Source of the DNA: Paenibacillus silviterrae
Lineage (GTDB): Bacteria; Bacillota; Bacilli; Paenibacillales; NBRC-103111
Assembly (NCBI RefSeq): GCF_030167925.1
Contig: NZ_JASKUT010000002.1
Span: 2,108,001-2,172,000 of the forward strand
Length of the DNA: 64,000 nucleotides
Direction: 5' to 3'
Shown here: piece after piece, positions 52,463 through 61,100 of the stretch
Layout of the letters: each line of letters opens with the position of its first letter
Position numbering within the stretch: position 1 is the first letter of the stretch
Translations under genes and position numbers: made by a program
The notes under the pieces: generated by a model
What the model was told of the DNA's origin: nothing
The model's database searches: none
The model's input: only the letters and a program-made list of their open reading frames with translations

Positions 52463-54052
52463 GTGAGGAATCGGCTGCATAAGCAAAAAATAAAATTAGC
52501 TACTTTACTTGCCGCTCTAGTAACCGCTTCCGTGGTAAGTACTCTTATTGTTTTATTGATTTCATCCTATCACTCGCAGAAAGAATCGTTGGTACATACG
52601 AGTCTTTCTTTAAATTACTCAAAGTCGAAAAATCTTAGCAGTACGATTGATTCCTTGTTCAAAAACATGCGAAGCAGCTTGGAGAATACAGCTAATTATC
52701 TCGGTACCGGCGAACGGTCGGCTGAAGATATCCAATCACAATTAGAGATTTTACAATCGACGAGCCGATATTTTAATTCCCTTTCTTGGGTCGATGAAAC
52801 AGGGGTGGTACAAAATATCGCCCCGATTAGTGTTGGTCTGAAGGGCCAGACCGTTAATTCCGGTCCAACGAACGAAGCACTGAACTCAAGAAAACCGTCT
52901 CTATCGCCACCTTATTATGCTGCTTCCGGGCGACTAATCGTATTAATGAGCCAACCTATCTATGACAAGAATGGGAAATATAGAGGGATTATCGGGGGCA
53001 GCATTTATCTTCAAGAGAAAAATATATTAAACGAAATTGTTGGAAATAATGAGATTGACTCCATCGGCTCTTATTTTTATGTGATAGGGCCTAAAGGAGA
53101 TCTCTTATTTCACCCGGATAAACATCGTCTGGGGGAAGTGGTAAGCGCAAATCCGATAGTGAGCAAACTCGCTCAAGGTAAGAGCGGCATGGAAATTATA
53201 GAGAATACTAAAGGGGTTCCCATGTTGGCTGCCTACACCATTGTCCCTGAGATCGGTTGGGGAGTCGTACAGCAAACGCCGGTGTCATCAGTTAATGTTA
53301 TGTTGATGGATCATACCAAAAAGCTTATCCTATATACGCTCGCTCCCTTCATAATGCTATTGCTATTTTCCGTATTTATTGCCCGCAAGCTTGCATCCCC
53401 TTTTATGAATTTAGCAAATCTTGTGAACCGGCTTTCAACAGGTGAAACCATCTCCATTCCGAAAAAGCACTCTCATTGGAACCGAGAGGTGGATTTACTC
53501 ACGAAGTCCGTTATTATTGCTATCCAAACGGTTCAGAAGAACACTCATTTACTAAAACGTGACGCATATAATGATCAACTAACCGGTCTGGCGAATCGAA
53601 GGTCGTTAGATGAAACGCTTCAATCATGGTCAAAGGATAACAGAACATATTCCATTATTGTATTAGACATAGATCACTTTAAAAGTGTAAATGACACTTA
53701 CGGGCACCAAGCAGGTGATGAAGTACTCAAACACTTGGGGGTGATCGTAAGCGGCAAGGTAAGAAGCGAGGATCGTTGTTTCCGTTTCGGAGGAGAGGAG
53801 TTTGTTGTACTCTTACCTAATACTGCAGCGTCTGAAGCATTCATTATCGCAGAAGATATCCGAGCGGCTGTAGAACATACCATAACTCCAATTGGTAAAA
53901 CAATTACGATTTCCCTAGGTATTGCCGAATTTCCGGTTCACGCAGAATCCCATGAGGAGCTTTTTCGTGCTGCCGACAGGGCACTTTACGAATCGAAAAC
54001 TAGTGGAAGAAATCGCACTACCTGCATAAGTGATAAAATAGATTCACATTAG
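52463..54052 (+). CDS. membrane-bound diguanylate cyclase with Cache sensor
   Basis: A 529-residue protein. Membrane helices lie at about 13-34 and 288-306, with a dCache-type extracellular sensor between them (GKYRGIIGGSIYLQEKN; DLLFHPDKHRLGEVV). A HAMP-like linker and a GGDEF domain (about 365-525) follow. The active site reads GGEEF (443-447) and the inhibitory I-site RSED (434-437) is at the proper five-residue distance. DHFKSVNDTYGHQAGD also fits, so the enzyme should make c-di-GMP and be feedback-inhibited. The start is GTG with an AGGGGGCGG site. A TATAAT at 52410-52415, next to the dyad ATTGT-AAA-ACAAT (52396-52408), is a likely promoter. Confidence 0.93.
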   Translation: MRNRLHKQKIKLATLLAALVTASVVSTLIVLLISSYHSQKESLVHTSLSLNYSKSKNLSSTIDSLFKNMRSSLENTANYLGTGERSAEDIQSQLEILQSTSRYFNSLSWVDETGVVQNIAPISVGLKGQTVNSGPTNEALNSRKPSLSPPYYAASGRLIVLMSQPIYDKNGKYRGIIGGSIYLQEKNILNEIVGNNEIDSIGSYFYVIGPKGDLLFHPDKHRLGEVVSANPIVSKLAQGKSGMEIIENTKGVPMLAAYTIVPEIGWGVVQQTPVSSVNVMLMDHTKKLILYTLAPFIMLLLFSVFIARKLASPFMNLANLVNRLSTGETISIPKKHSHWNREVDLLTKSVIIAIQTVQKNTHLLKRDAYNDQLTGLANRRSLDETLQSWSKDNRTYSIIVLDIDHFKSVNDTYGHQAGDEVLKHLGVIVSGKVRSEDRCFRFGGEEFVVLLPNTAASEAFIIAEDIRAAVEHTITPIGKTITISLGIAEFPVHAESHEELFRAADRALYESKTSGRNRTTCISDKIDSH

Positions 54053-54110
54053 CGGACGGAAACGGCATATGATGGGTATTAACCTACTTAAAAAGAGGAG
54101 TGGCGTACCC

Positions 54111-54917
54111 ATGCCGATTTCACCAGGCACCCACTTGCTGTATACCGTTCGACCCGGTGACACCCTGTATACGATAGCAGAACAATTGGGCACCAACGTA
54201 CCGTCGCTAGTGCAAATGAATGCATTATATCCGCCCATAATGGATCCCGATCGAATCTATCCGGGGCTGGTCCTGCTGGCAAGACTGCCGGGTATGGCGG
54301 AGCAAAGCTCTGTGATATACCAGGTTCAGCCCGGAGATACGCTATATCGGATTGCCGAAAGATTCTCCGTAAGTGTCGACATGCTGGCCGGATTGAATCA
54401 GATACAGCAGCCGGACATTCTCCGTGTCGCTCAACTGCTTTACATTGCGAGCTTCGTATACGAAGTAGAGCAAGGAGACACATTGTACCGGATCTCCCGG
54501 CGCTTCGGCACATCGATGAGCGAATTGATTCGGGCTAACCGAAATCGGCCGGGTTTATCGCCTGATGTCATTTATCCCGGATTTCGCCTGGTTGTGCCGC
54601 TTCCGTCCTCGACGAATATCGTCGTATACCAGCCGTTGCCCGGAACGACAGTTGCCCCCGGACAGCATTTGACAGGCAGCGCCCGTGCATTCGAAGCGAC
54701 GGTAAACTACCAAATGCTCGATTCGATGGGGCAGACCGTAACGCAGGAAAAGGCGGCCATGGCTTCCCAAGGTGCTCCGGCATTCGGAACATTCGACGTA
54801 CCGCTCCAGTTCGATCAGCGTCCTACCGTCCCAAGCGGGGTAGTCATGGTGTACACACGCAGTGCTCGTGATGGAAGCATTCAGGATTTGGTGGAAATTC
54901 CTGTGATATTCGTCTGA
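54111..54917 (+). CDS. triple-LysM protein with C-terminal Gmad2 domain
   Basis: A 268-residue protein with three LysM repeats (YTVRPGDTLYTIAEQLG; YQVQPGDTLYRIAERFS; YEVEQGDTLYRISRRFG), each about 45-50 residues, which bind peptidoglycan or chitin sugars. A C-terminal Gmad2 immunoglobulin-like domain (about 175-268; VVYQPLPGTTVAPGQHLTG) follows, a module found in spore germination and sporulation proteins. No signal peptide is seen, as in many spore-coat-located LysM proteins, so a spore cortex or coat location is likely (inference). ATG at 54111 has a GAGGAG site; the ATG at 54069 is poorer. Confidence 0.88.
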   Translation: MPISPGTHLLYTVRPGDTLYTIAEQLGTNVPSLVQMNALYPPIMDPDRIYPGLVLLARLPGMAEQSSVIYQVQPGDTLYRIAERFSVSVDMLAGLNQIQQPDILRVAQLLYIASFVYEVEQGDTLYRISRRFGTSMSELIRANRNRPGLSPDVIYPGFRLVVPLPSSTNIVVYQPLPGTTVAPGQHLTGSARAFEATVNYQMLDSMGQTVTQEKAAMASQGAPAFGTFDVPLQFDQRPTVPSGVVMVYTRSARDGSIQDLVEIPVIFV

Positions 54918-55014
54918 TTCGACCTACTAACATGTCCGATCGAACCCCCTATTCAACTTCATAGCTCCTTTATAATAGGTTTCAGAAGATGTTAGAGAAG
55001 GAGCTGAGTGGGAA

Positions 55015-57930
55015 ATGGATACGATGGACGACAACACGACCTGGAAAGCCAGGTGGATATGGACCGGTGAAGAAGAAAGTCCCCGGAACGAATGGCGCTG
55101 TTTTCGCAAGCAGTTTCGCTATGCGGACGAATGTGCTTCGAGGCAGGCCAGGATCCGAATCACGGCGGACTCCCGGTATGTTCTCTATGTGAACGGTACG
55201 CTGATAGGGCGGGGTCCTGTCCGATCCTGGCCGTTCGAGCTCCCTTACGACGAATATGAAATCGGCCATTTGCTTACCGCCGGGGAGGATAATACGATCG
55301 CCGTGATGGTCATGCATTACGGAGTTCCGACGTTCCAATATTTGCGCGGCCGCGGCGGTCTTCTCGCCCAAGTAGAGAGCGCTTGCGGGAATCGGTGGGA
55401 TGTCATTGCCGCGACCGATTCCACCTGGGCTACAGCTGTTCACGCCGGCTACGATAACCGTTCTTCCCGCATATCCTGCCAGCTGCCTTTTACCGAGGTG
55501 ATCGATTCGAGACTTTGGGACGAGGCTTGGACACAGGACGGATCCGCAGGAGCGGAATGGGGGAGGGCAACCGAGATCGGCGAGGTCGGCATGGAGCCGT
55601 GGACCAAGCTTGTGCCGCGGGATATTCCGCCCTTAACCGAGGAACTCGTGTACCCTGTCCGTGTGGAATCTTTAAGCCGTGTTACGCCGAGATCGTGGGG
55701 CGTCGTGCTCGATCTGCGCAATCATTTCGTTCCCAGCAGCGAGTATCATGCGAACAACATTAGGCTTTACGGCTATTTGACCACCGTCATTCGAGCGAAC
55801 GGCCCGGCCCGCGCGACCATCGGCATCGTGGACGGAGGCCGTTTGTCCGGACCGCTCAGCCTGAACGGCGTTTGGTACGATGAGAACAGGGAGTACGGAG
55901 ACAAGCCGGAGCGGTATTTGGACGTCGAGCTCGCAGAAGGGGACAACTTTCTCATGGTGGAGGTCAGGGGGGTCACCCATGGTCATGGCTTTCATTTCGG
56001 CATCGATTGCGAGGAAGCTCTCGAGGTGGTTTCGCCGCTCTACAATGGTGAGGGCAGCGGCCGTGGTACTCCTTTCGCGACGCTGGGACCGTTTGATGCG
56101 ATCGAGATCATCGATCACCAGCCCGAGCCGTCGTTTCAAGATAACCACCCGGACTATCTTCGGGCCAAACGGATAGCCGCGCCGGCTGATCTGGACGAAT
56201 TCGCCTCGTGGCTGAAGCCGGTCGATCCGCGTCATGTAAGCCGTGATGATGTATTCAGCCGATGTGTATGGAAAAGACAATCGCAGCCTTTGCCGATCCC
56301 TTATGCGCTGCAAACTGCCGTCATTGCCAATGACGCAGCCGCCGTTGTACCCGTCTACCCTGGAGAGGACACGGAGCTGGTCATCGACTTCGGCAAAGAG
56401 TATTCCGGTTATCTCTCCTTCGAAGCGGAAGCGTCCGACGGAACGATCATCGACTTTTACGGATTGGAATACATGAGGGATGGCTGGAAGCAGATCACCT
56501 ATGGTTTGGACAATACGCTGAGGTACGTATGCCGGGAAGGGCGCCAATCGTATATTTCACCCGTTCGCAGAGGATTCCGCTATGTCATGGTTGTCGTGCG
56601 AAACGCGGATAGGCCGCTCAAGCTTCACCGTGTGACTGTACTTCAAAGCAATTACGCGGTTGCGGAAATCGGCAGGTTCCGCTGCTCGGATCCCCTGCTC
56701 AATGACGTCTGGGAGATCAGCAAGCATACGACGCGGCTGTGCATGGAAGATACGTTCGTCGATTGTCCGGCGTTCGAACAGGCATTCTGGGTAGGGGATG
56801 CCCGCAACGAAGCATTGGTGAACTACTATGTATTCGGCGACGATGCGATCGTGAAACGGTGTTTGCGTCTTGTCCCCGGCTCGAAATTTCAATCTCCCTT
56901 ATACGCGGATCAGGTTCCCAGCGGCTGGAGCAGCGTAATACCGAATTGGACCTTCTTTTGGGCTATTGCCTGCTTAGAGCTATATCGGTTCAGTGGGGAC
57001 AGACAATTTGCCGAGCAAATATGGCCGCATGTAAGTTATACGCTTGACCATTACTTGCAGAAGCTTGACGGGAACGGGCTGCTGAACATGAAGGGATGGA
57101 ATCTGCTTGACTGGGCGCCGATCGATCAGCCGAATGACGGCATCGTTACTCACCAGAACCTATTTTTCGTTCAGGCGCTTCGTTCCGCCGCTTCCCTGGC
57201 GGACGAATTCGAGCCGGTATGTGCTGCGCGATTTATGACAAGTGCCGACCGGCTGCAGGAGGCGATCAATACCTTCCTGTGGTCGGAGGAGAACCAGGCT
57301 TATGTGGATTGCATCCACACCAACGGCACGAGCTCCCGGACCTTCAGCATGCAGACGCAGGTGGTTGCCTATTTGTGCGGTATTGCGGCTGGAGCTCGGT
57401 TGCAGCGGCTGGAATCGTACATTGTGTCTCCTCCGCGGCATTTCGTGCAGATCGGCAGCGCCTTCATGTCCTTCTTCTACCATGAATCGCTGGCAAAGCT
57501 CGGCCGGTTCGATATCATGCTGGACGATATTCGGGCACGATACGGGGAAATGCTCGAAAATGACGCGACGACATGCTGGGAAATGTATCCAAACCCTCCG
57601 GAAAACAGAACGCATCCGAATATGCTGACACGCAGTCATTGTCACGCTTGGTCGGCAGGTCCGGGCTATTTCCTCGGTGCCTTCGTCTTGGGCGTGCGTG
57701 GCATGGACGCCGGCTGGTCGAAGGTTGCTATCGAGCCGCAGATCGCGGACCTTACGTGGGCCCGCGGGACGGTTCCGCTTCCCGGCAGAGGCAGAATCGA
57801 CGTCTCCTGGCGTGCCGACCGTCCTGGAGGCAAGCTGTACATGAGAATCGAGGGGCCTGCCGACTTGGAGCTTTCTATTGAACCCCCGGCGGGGTTCGAA
57901 GCCGTCGTCGAGCGAATCGTGCTCGGATGA
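55015..57930 (+). CDS. GH78 family alpha-L-rhamnosidase-like enzyme
   Basis: A 971-residue enzyme. The N-terminal Bac_rhamnosid_N-type beta domain (WIWTGEEESPRNEWRCFRK; ADSRYVLYVNGTLIGRGP) is followed by further beta modules. A six-hairpin (alpha/alpha)6 barrel covers about residues 550-900. Probable catalytic acids are D583 and E588 in DCPAFEQAFWVGD (spacing as in characterised GH78 enzymes) and E856 in TCWEMYP. It would release rhamnose from glycosides or rhamnogalacturonan. There is no signal peptide, so it acts inside the cell. A GGAG site lies before the ATG; an in-frame ATG at 55024 is possible. No transporter is adjacent. Confidence 0.87.
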   Translation: MDTMDDNTTWKARWIWTGEEESPRNEWRCFRKQFRYADECASRQARIRITADSRYVLYVNGTLIGRGPVRSWPFELPYDEYEIGHLLTAGEDNTIAVMVMHYGVPTFQYLRGRGGLLAQVESACGNRWDVIAATDSTWATAVHAGYDNRSSRISCQLPFTEVIDSRLWDEAWTQDGSAGAEWGRATEIGEVGMEPWTKLVPRDIPPLTEELVYPVRVESLSRVTPRSWGVVLDLRNHFVPSSEYHANNIRLYGYLTTVIRANGPARATIGIVDGGRLSGPLSLNGVWYDENREYGDKPERYLDVELAEGDNFLMVEVRGVTHGHGFHFGIDCEEALEVVSPLYNGEGSGRGTPFATLGPFDAIEIIDHQPEPSFQDNHPDYLRAKRIAAPADLDEFASWLKPVDPRHVSRDDVFSRCVWKRQSQPLPIPYALQTAVIANDAAAVVPVYPGEDTELVIDFGKEYSGYLSFEAEASDGTIIDFYGLEYMRDGWKQITYGLDNTLRYVCREGRQSYISPVRRGFRYVMVVVRNADRPLKLHRVTVLQSNYAVAEIGRFRCSDPLLNDVWEISKHTTRLCMEDTFVDCPAFEQAFWVGDARNEALVNYYVFGDDAIVKRCLRLVPGSKFQSPLYADQVPSGWSSVIPNWTFFWAIACLELYRFSGDRQFAEQIWPHVSYTLDHYLQKLDGNGLLNMKGWNLLDWAPIDQPNDGIVTHQNLFFVQALRSAASLADEFEPVCAARFMTSADRLQEAINTFLWSEENQAYVDCIHTNGTSSRTFSMQTQVVAYLCGIAAGARLQRLESYIVSPPRHFVQIGSAFMSFFYHESLAKLGRFDIMLDDIRARYGEMLENDATTCWEMYPNPPENRTHPNMLTRSHCHAWSAGPGYFLGAFVLGVRGMDAGWSKVAIEPQIADLTWARGTVPLPGRGRIDVSWRADRPGGKLYMRIEGPADLELSIEPPAGFEAVVERIVLG

Positions 57931-57945
57931 ATAAGAATGGACCGA

Positions 57946-57997
57946 AAGGTGCTATCCGCTGGCCGCTTCCACGGCCTCGGATAGCACCTTCTTTTTT
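57946..57997 (+). terminator. Rho-independent terminator of the rhamnosidase gene
   Basis: Perfect 13-bp stem AAGGTGCTATCCG / CGGATAGCACCTT followed by CTTTTTTG. Confidence 0.93.
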
Positions 57998-58049
57998 GTC
58001 CGTTATCGCCATTTGTTAAATTTTACACACTTTGAGAGATAAACCCCAA

Positions 58050-58069
58050 AAGTATCCTTTTGGATACTT
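58050..58069. promoter_or_regulatory. perfect dyad upstream of the giant RHS-like gene
   Basis: AAGTATCC-TTTT-GGATACTT, an 8-bp perfect inverted repeat with a 4-base spacer, 67 bases before the start codon. It has no T run on the plus strand and is placed as an operator. The regulator is unknown. Confidence 0.45.
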
Positions 58070-58136
58070 ATTCGCTCCTAAGGCGATGTGCTAAGCTGAA
58101 CCTCGTGCATAATGAGCTGAAGGAGAGGAAGGAGAA

Positions 58137-61100
58137 ATGATGAAATACGGCAAGATGATGAAGCCCCATCACAGGCGATGGCTGCATTCCCTGCTCGTGT
58201 GGGTGCTGGTTGTTACCTCGGTGCTGCCTGCCACGACGGCAGGCGCCGCCGAACCCGTGACAGACTACGTAACCACCGTAGCCGTCTCGGAATCGCAGGT
58301 GCAGCCGGGGCAAGCGGTCGGTTTGACGGCTTCTATTACAGCTGCGGTCAGCCGATCGGTGCTGGTGGACCTGGAGGTATTCGGCTCGAACGGAGCGAGG
58401 GTTTTCCAGAAGGTCGAGAATGGGCTGTCCCTTACAGCGGGTGAAACCAAAAGCATTCCCTTCGAGTGGAATCTCGAGGAGACCCTCCCGGAAGGGAAGT
58501 ATACCGTTAGCATAGGGATCTTTAAGCCCGACTGGGGGGTGCAGTATGCCTGGCATGCAGGCGCAGCCGTCATCACGGTAAGCAAAGCGGCAGGACCGAG
58601 CGTAAGCACTTCGGTTACCGTAACACCAAGTGCGGTTCGCGCGGGGGAGCCTGTGGAGATTTTGGCCAAAGCCAGCAGCTCTACCACGCTCGAGACGCTG
58701 GTTGAGATCCAGTTGCGCAGCGCGGAGGGTGCGGTTGTTGCACATCAGGAGTTTCCAAATCGGACACTCAACACAGGCATGGAAACCTTGTTCCCGTTAG
58801 CCTGGAATGTACCGGCAGCGGCTCCGGCAGGGCAATACGCTGTGGAAATGAGCGTCTTAAGTCCTGACCGCACCGTAACTTATGTCGATCGGGCGAAGCG
58901 GGCCGTGATTAACGTCCTGCCGGCCACGGCGAACGGCGAGCCGGGCGGGAAGGCGGAGTACACGTCTAGCGCGACGGCAACGCCTTCACAGACGGCTCCC
59001 GGTGAGAAAGTCGATCTGAAGGTAGAGGTCAGCAGTACGAAGAAGGATACGGTGCTCGTGGATGCCGAGATTTATAGTCCGACAGGCGAGAGGGTGCATC
59101 AGCAGTTTCTGGACCTTCAGGAGCTACGCGCCAATCAAGTCCACACCTATCCGATGTCATGGCAGGTGCCTGCCGGAGCAACGGAAGGCGACTATACCGT
59201 ACGTATCGGCTTGTTTAAGCCAGGCTGGGGAAAGCTGTATCACTGGAACTCCCAAGCGGCGGTTATCAAGGTACAGGAGTCTGCGGATGTCACTCCACCG
59301 GCAATTCCTGCCGGATTATCTGCAGCAGCAGGCGATTCCAAGGTGTCGCTCACTTGGCAGTCGGTAGGTGACAGTGATCTGGACGTCTACAAGGTCTATA
59401 TCTCCCAGGACGGAGGAAGTACTTGGTCGTCGGCGAAACCAACGGGCAAGCTCACAAGCTATATCGCCGAGGGCTTGACGAACGGAGTTGCCTATACCTT
59501 TGCAGTAACAGCGACAGACGTGTCGGGGAATGAATCCGCCAAGTCTGTTCCCGCGCAGGCTACTCCGAGTGCTCCGGCCTCCTCCTTACCGGCGCCGGCA
59601 GGAATCCAGGTCCACTATGCCGGAGAGACCTCCCGCGTGGTCAGCTGGAGTGCGGTGGAGAATCCGGCGGTAGCAGGCTACAAAGTTTATGTATCGGAAG
59701 ACAGAGGCATCACTTGGAGAGACCCCATTGACAATGGCTTAATGCAGTTTTATATGGTGAACGGACTGGTCAGTGGCCGAGGCTATACTTTTGCCGTAAC
59801 GGCCTATGAGAGCAATGGCTCGGAGTCCGCCAAATCGGCGCTCTATCATGTATTCATCGGCAAGCCTCAAGCGCCTGAAGGGCTAACGGCGCAGCCGCTC
59901 GAAGGAGCCGTGAAGCTAAGCTGGAACGCCGTGACGAATAACAGCGAAGTGACGAACTACCGGGTGTATGTCTCCATGGACGGGGGAGCCACTTGGGGTT
60001 ATGGTCAGCAGGCCGGGAACGAAACGAGCTACACGATGACCGGTCTCACCAATGGTACCGCCTATGCTTTTGCCGTCACAGCCATGAACAATCGTGGAGA
60101 GGAATCGGATCGCTCGACGCCCGTTCAAGCGACGCCGCAAGGCACGTCTCCGGCCATTCCACAGGGATTGACCGCGTCGGCTGGGGATGCGCTTATCAAG
60201 CTCCAATGGACGGCTGTGACCGATGCCGACCTCGCAGGGTATAAGCTGTACCTTTCTCAAGACAACGGCAATAGCTGGAGTCTCGGGGCAGAGACAGGCA
60301 GGGTTACGGAATATACGCTGACGGGACTTACGAACAACGTCGAATATGCTGTAGCCATCTCTGCTGTGGACGAGAACGGGAACGAGTCCGCGCGGTCTGC
60401 CTTCGTGAAGGCTACACCCAATAACAATGACATTGTGCCGCCGGCTGCGCCGACTAGCCTGAAGGCCACCGCCAAGGATTCAGCGGTGATCCTTCATTGG
60501 AAAGCGGGCACGGAACCGGACCTCTCCGGCTACCAAGTCTATCTGTCGGAAGCCGCAGAGGGTCCATGGTCGCTGCAAGCCTCCATTCAGGGAATGGCTT
60601 ACTATGCCGGCGGCCTGACCAACGGGACGACATATCATTATGCAGTCAAAGCAGTGGATCAAAGCGGGAACGCCTCGGAGCTCTCGGCACCTGTTGCAGT
60701 AAGCCCTAAGGCGCCGGGCATTCCGGCAGATCCTGCTGCCTCGGCGCCGCAGCTATCCGCCACCGGAACGACGAGCTTCGCCGATGCGACAGACTTCCTA
60801 TATCAGGGAAGCCGTCCTGTTCAGTTTGAGGTGGAGCCTGGAGCTCTTGATGAAGAACGTATGTCCGTGCTTCGCGGTAAGGTACAAGATCGCGCAGGAG
60901 CGCCGTTATCCGGAGTAACGATTCGCGTACTGAACGAGAGCAAGCTTGGTTATACGGTTAGCCGCGCCGACGGCGCCTTCGATCTTGTGATCAACGGCGG
61001 CGCGACCGTGACTCTTCAGTACGAGAAGCTTGGGTATATGCCGGTACAGCGTAAGGCTACCGTGCCTTGGAACGATTATCTCACCGTACCGGATGTGGTA

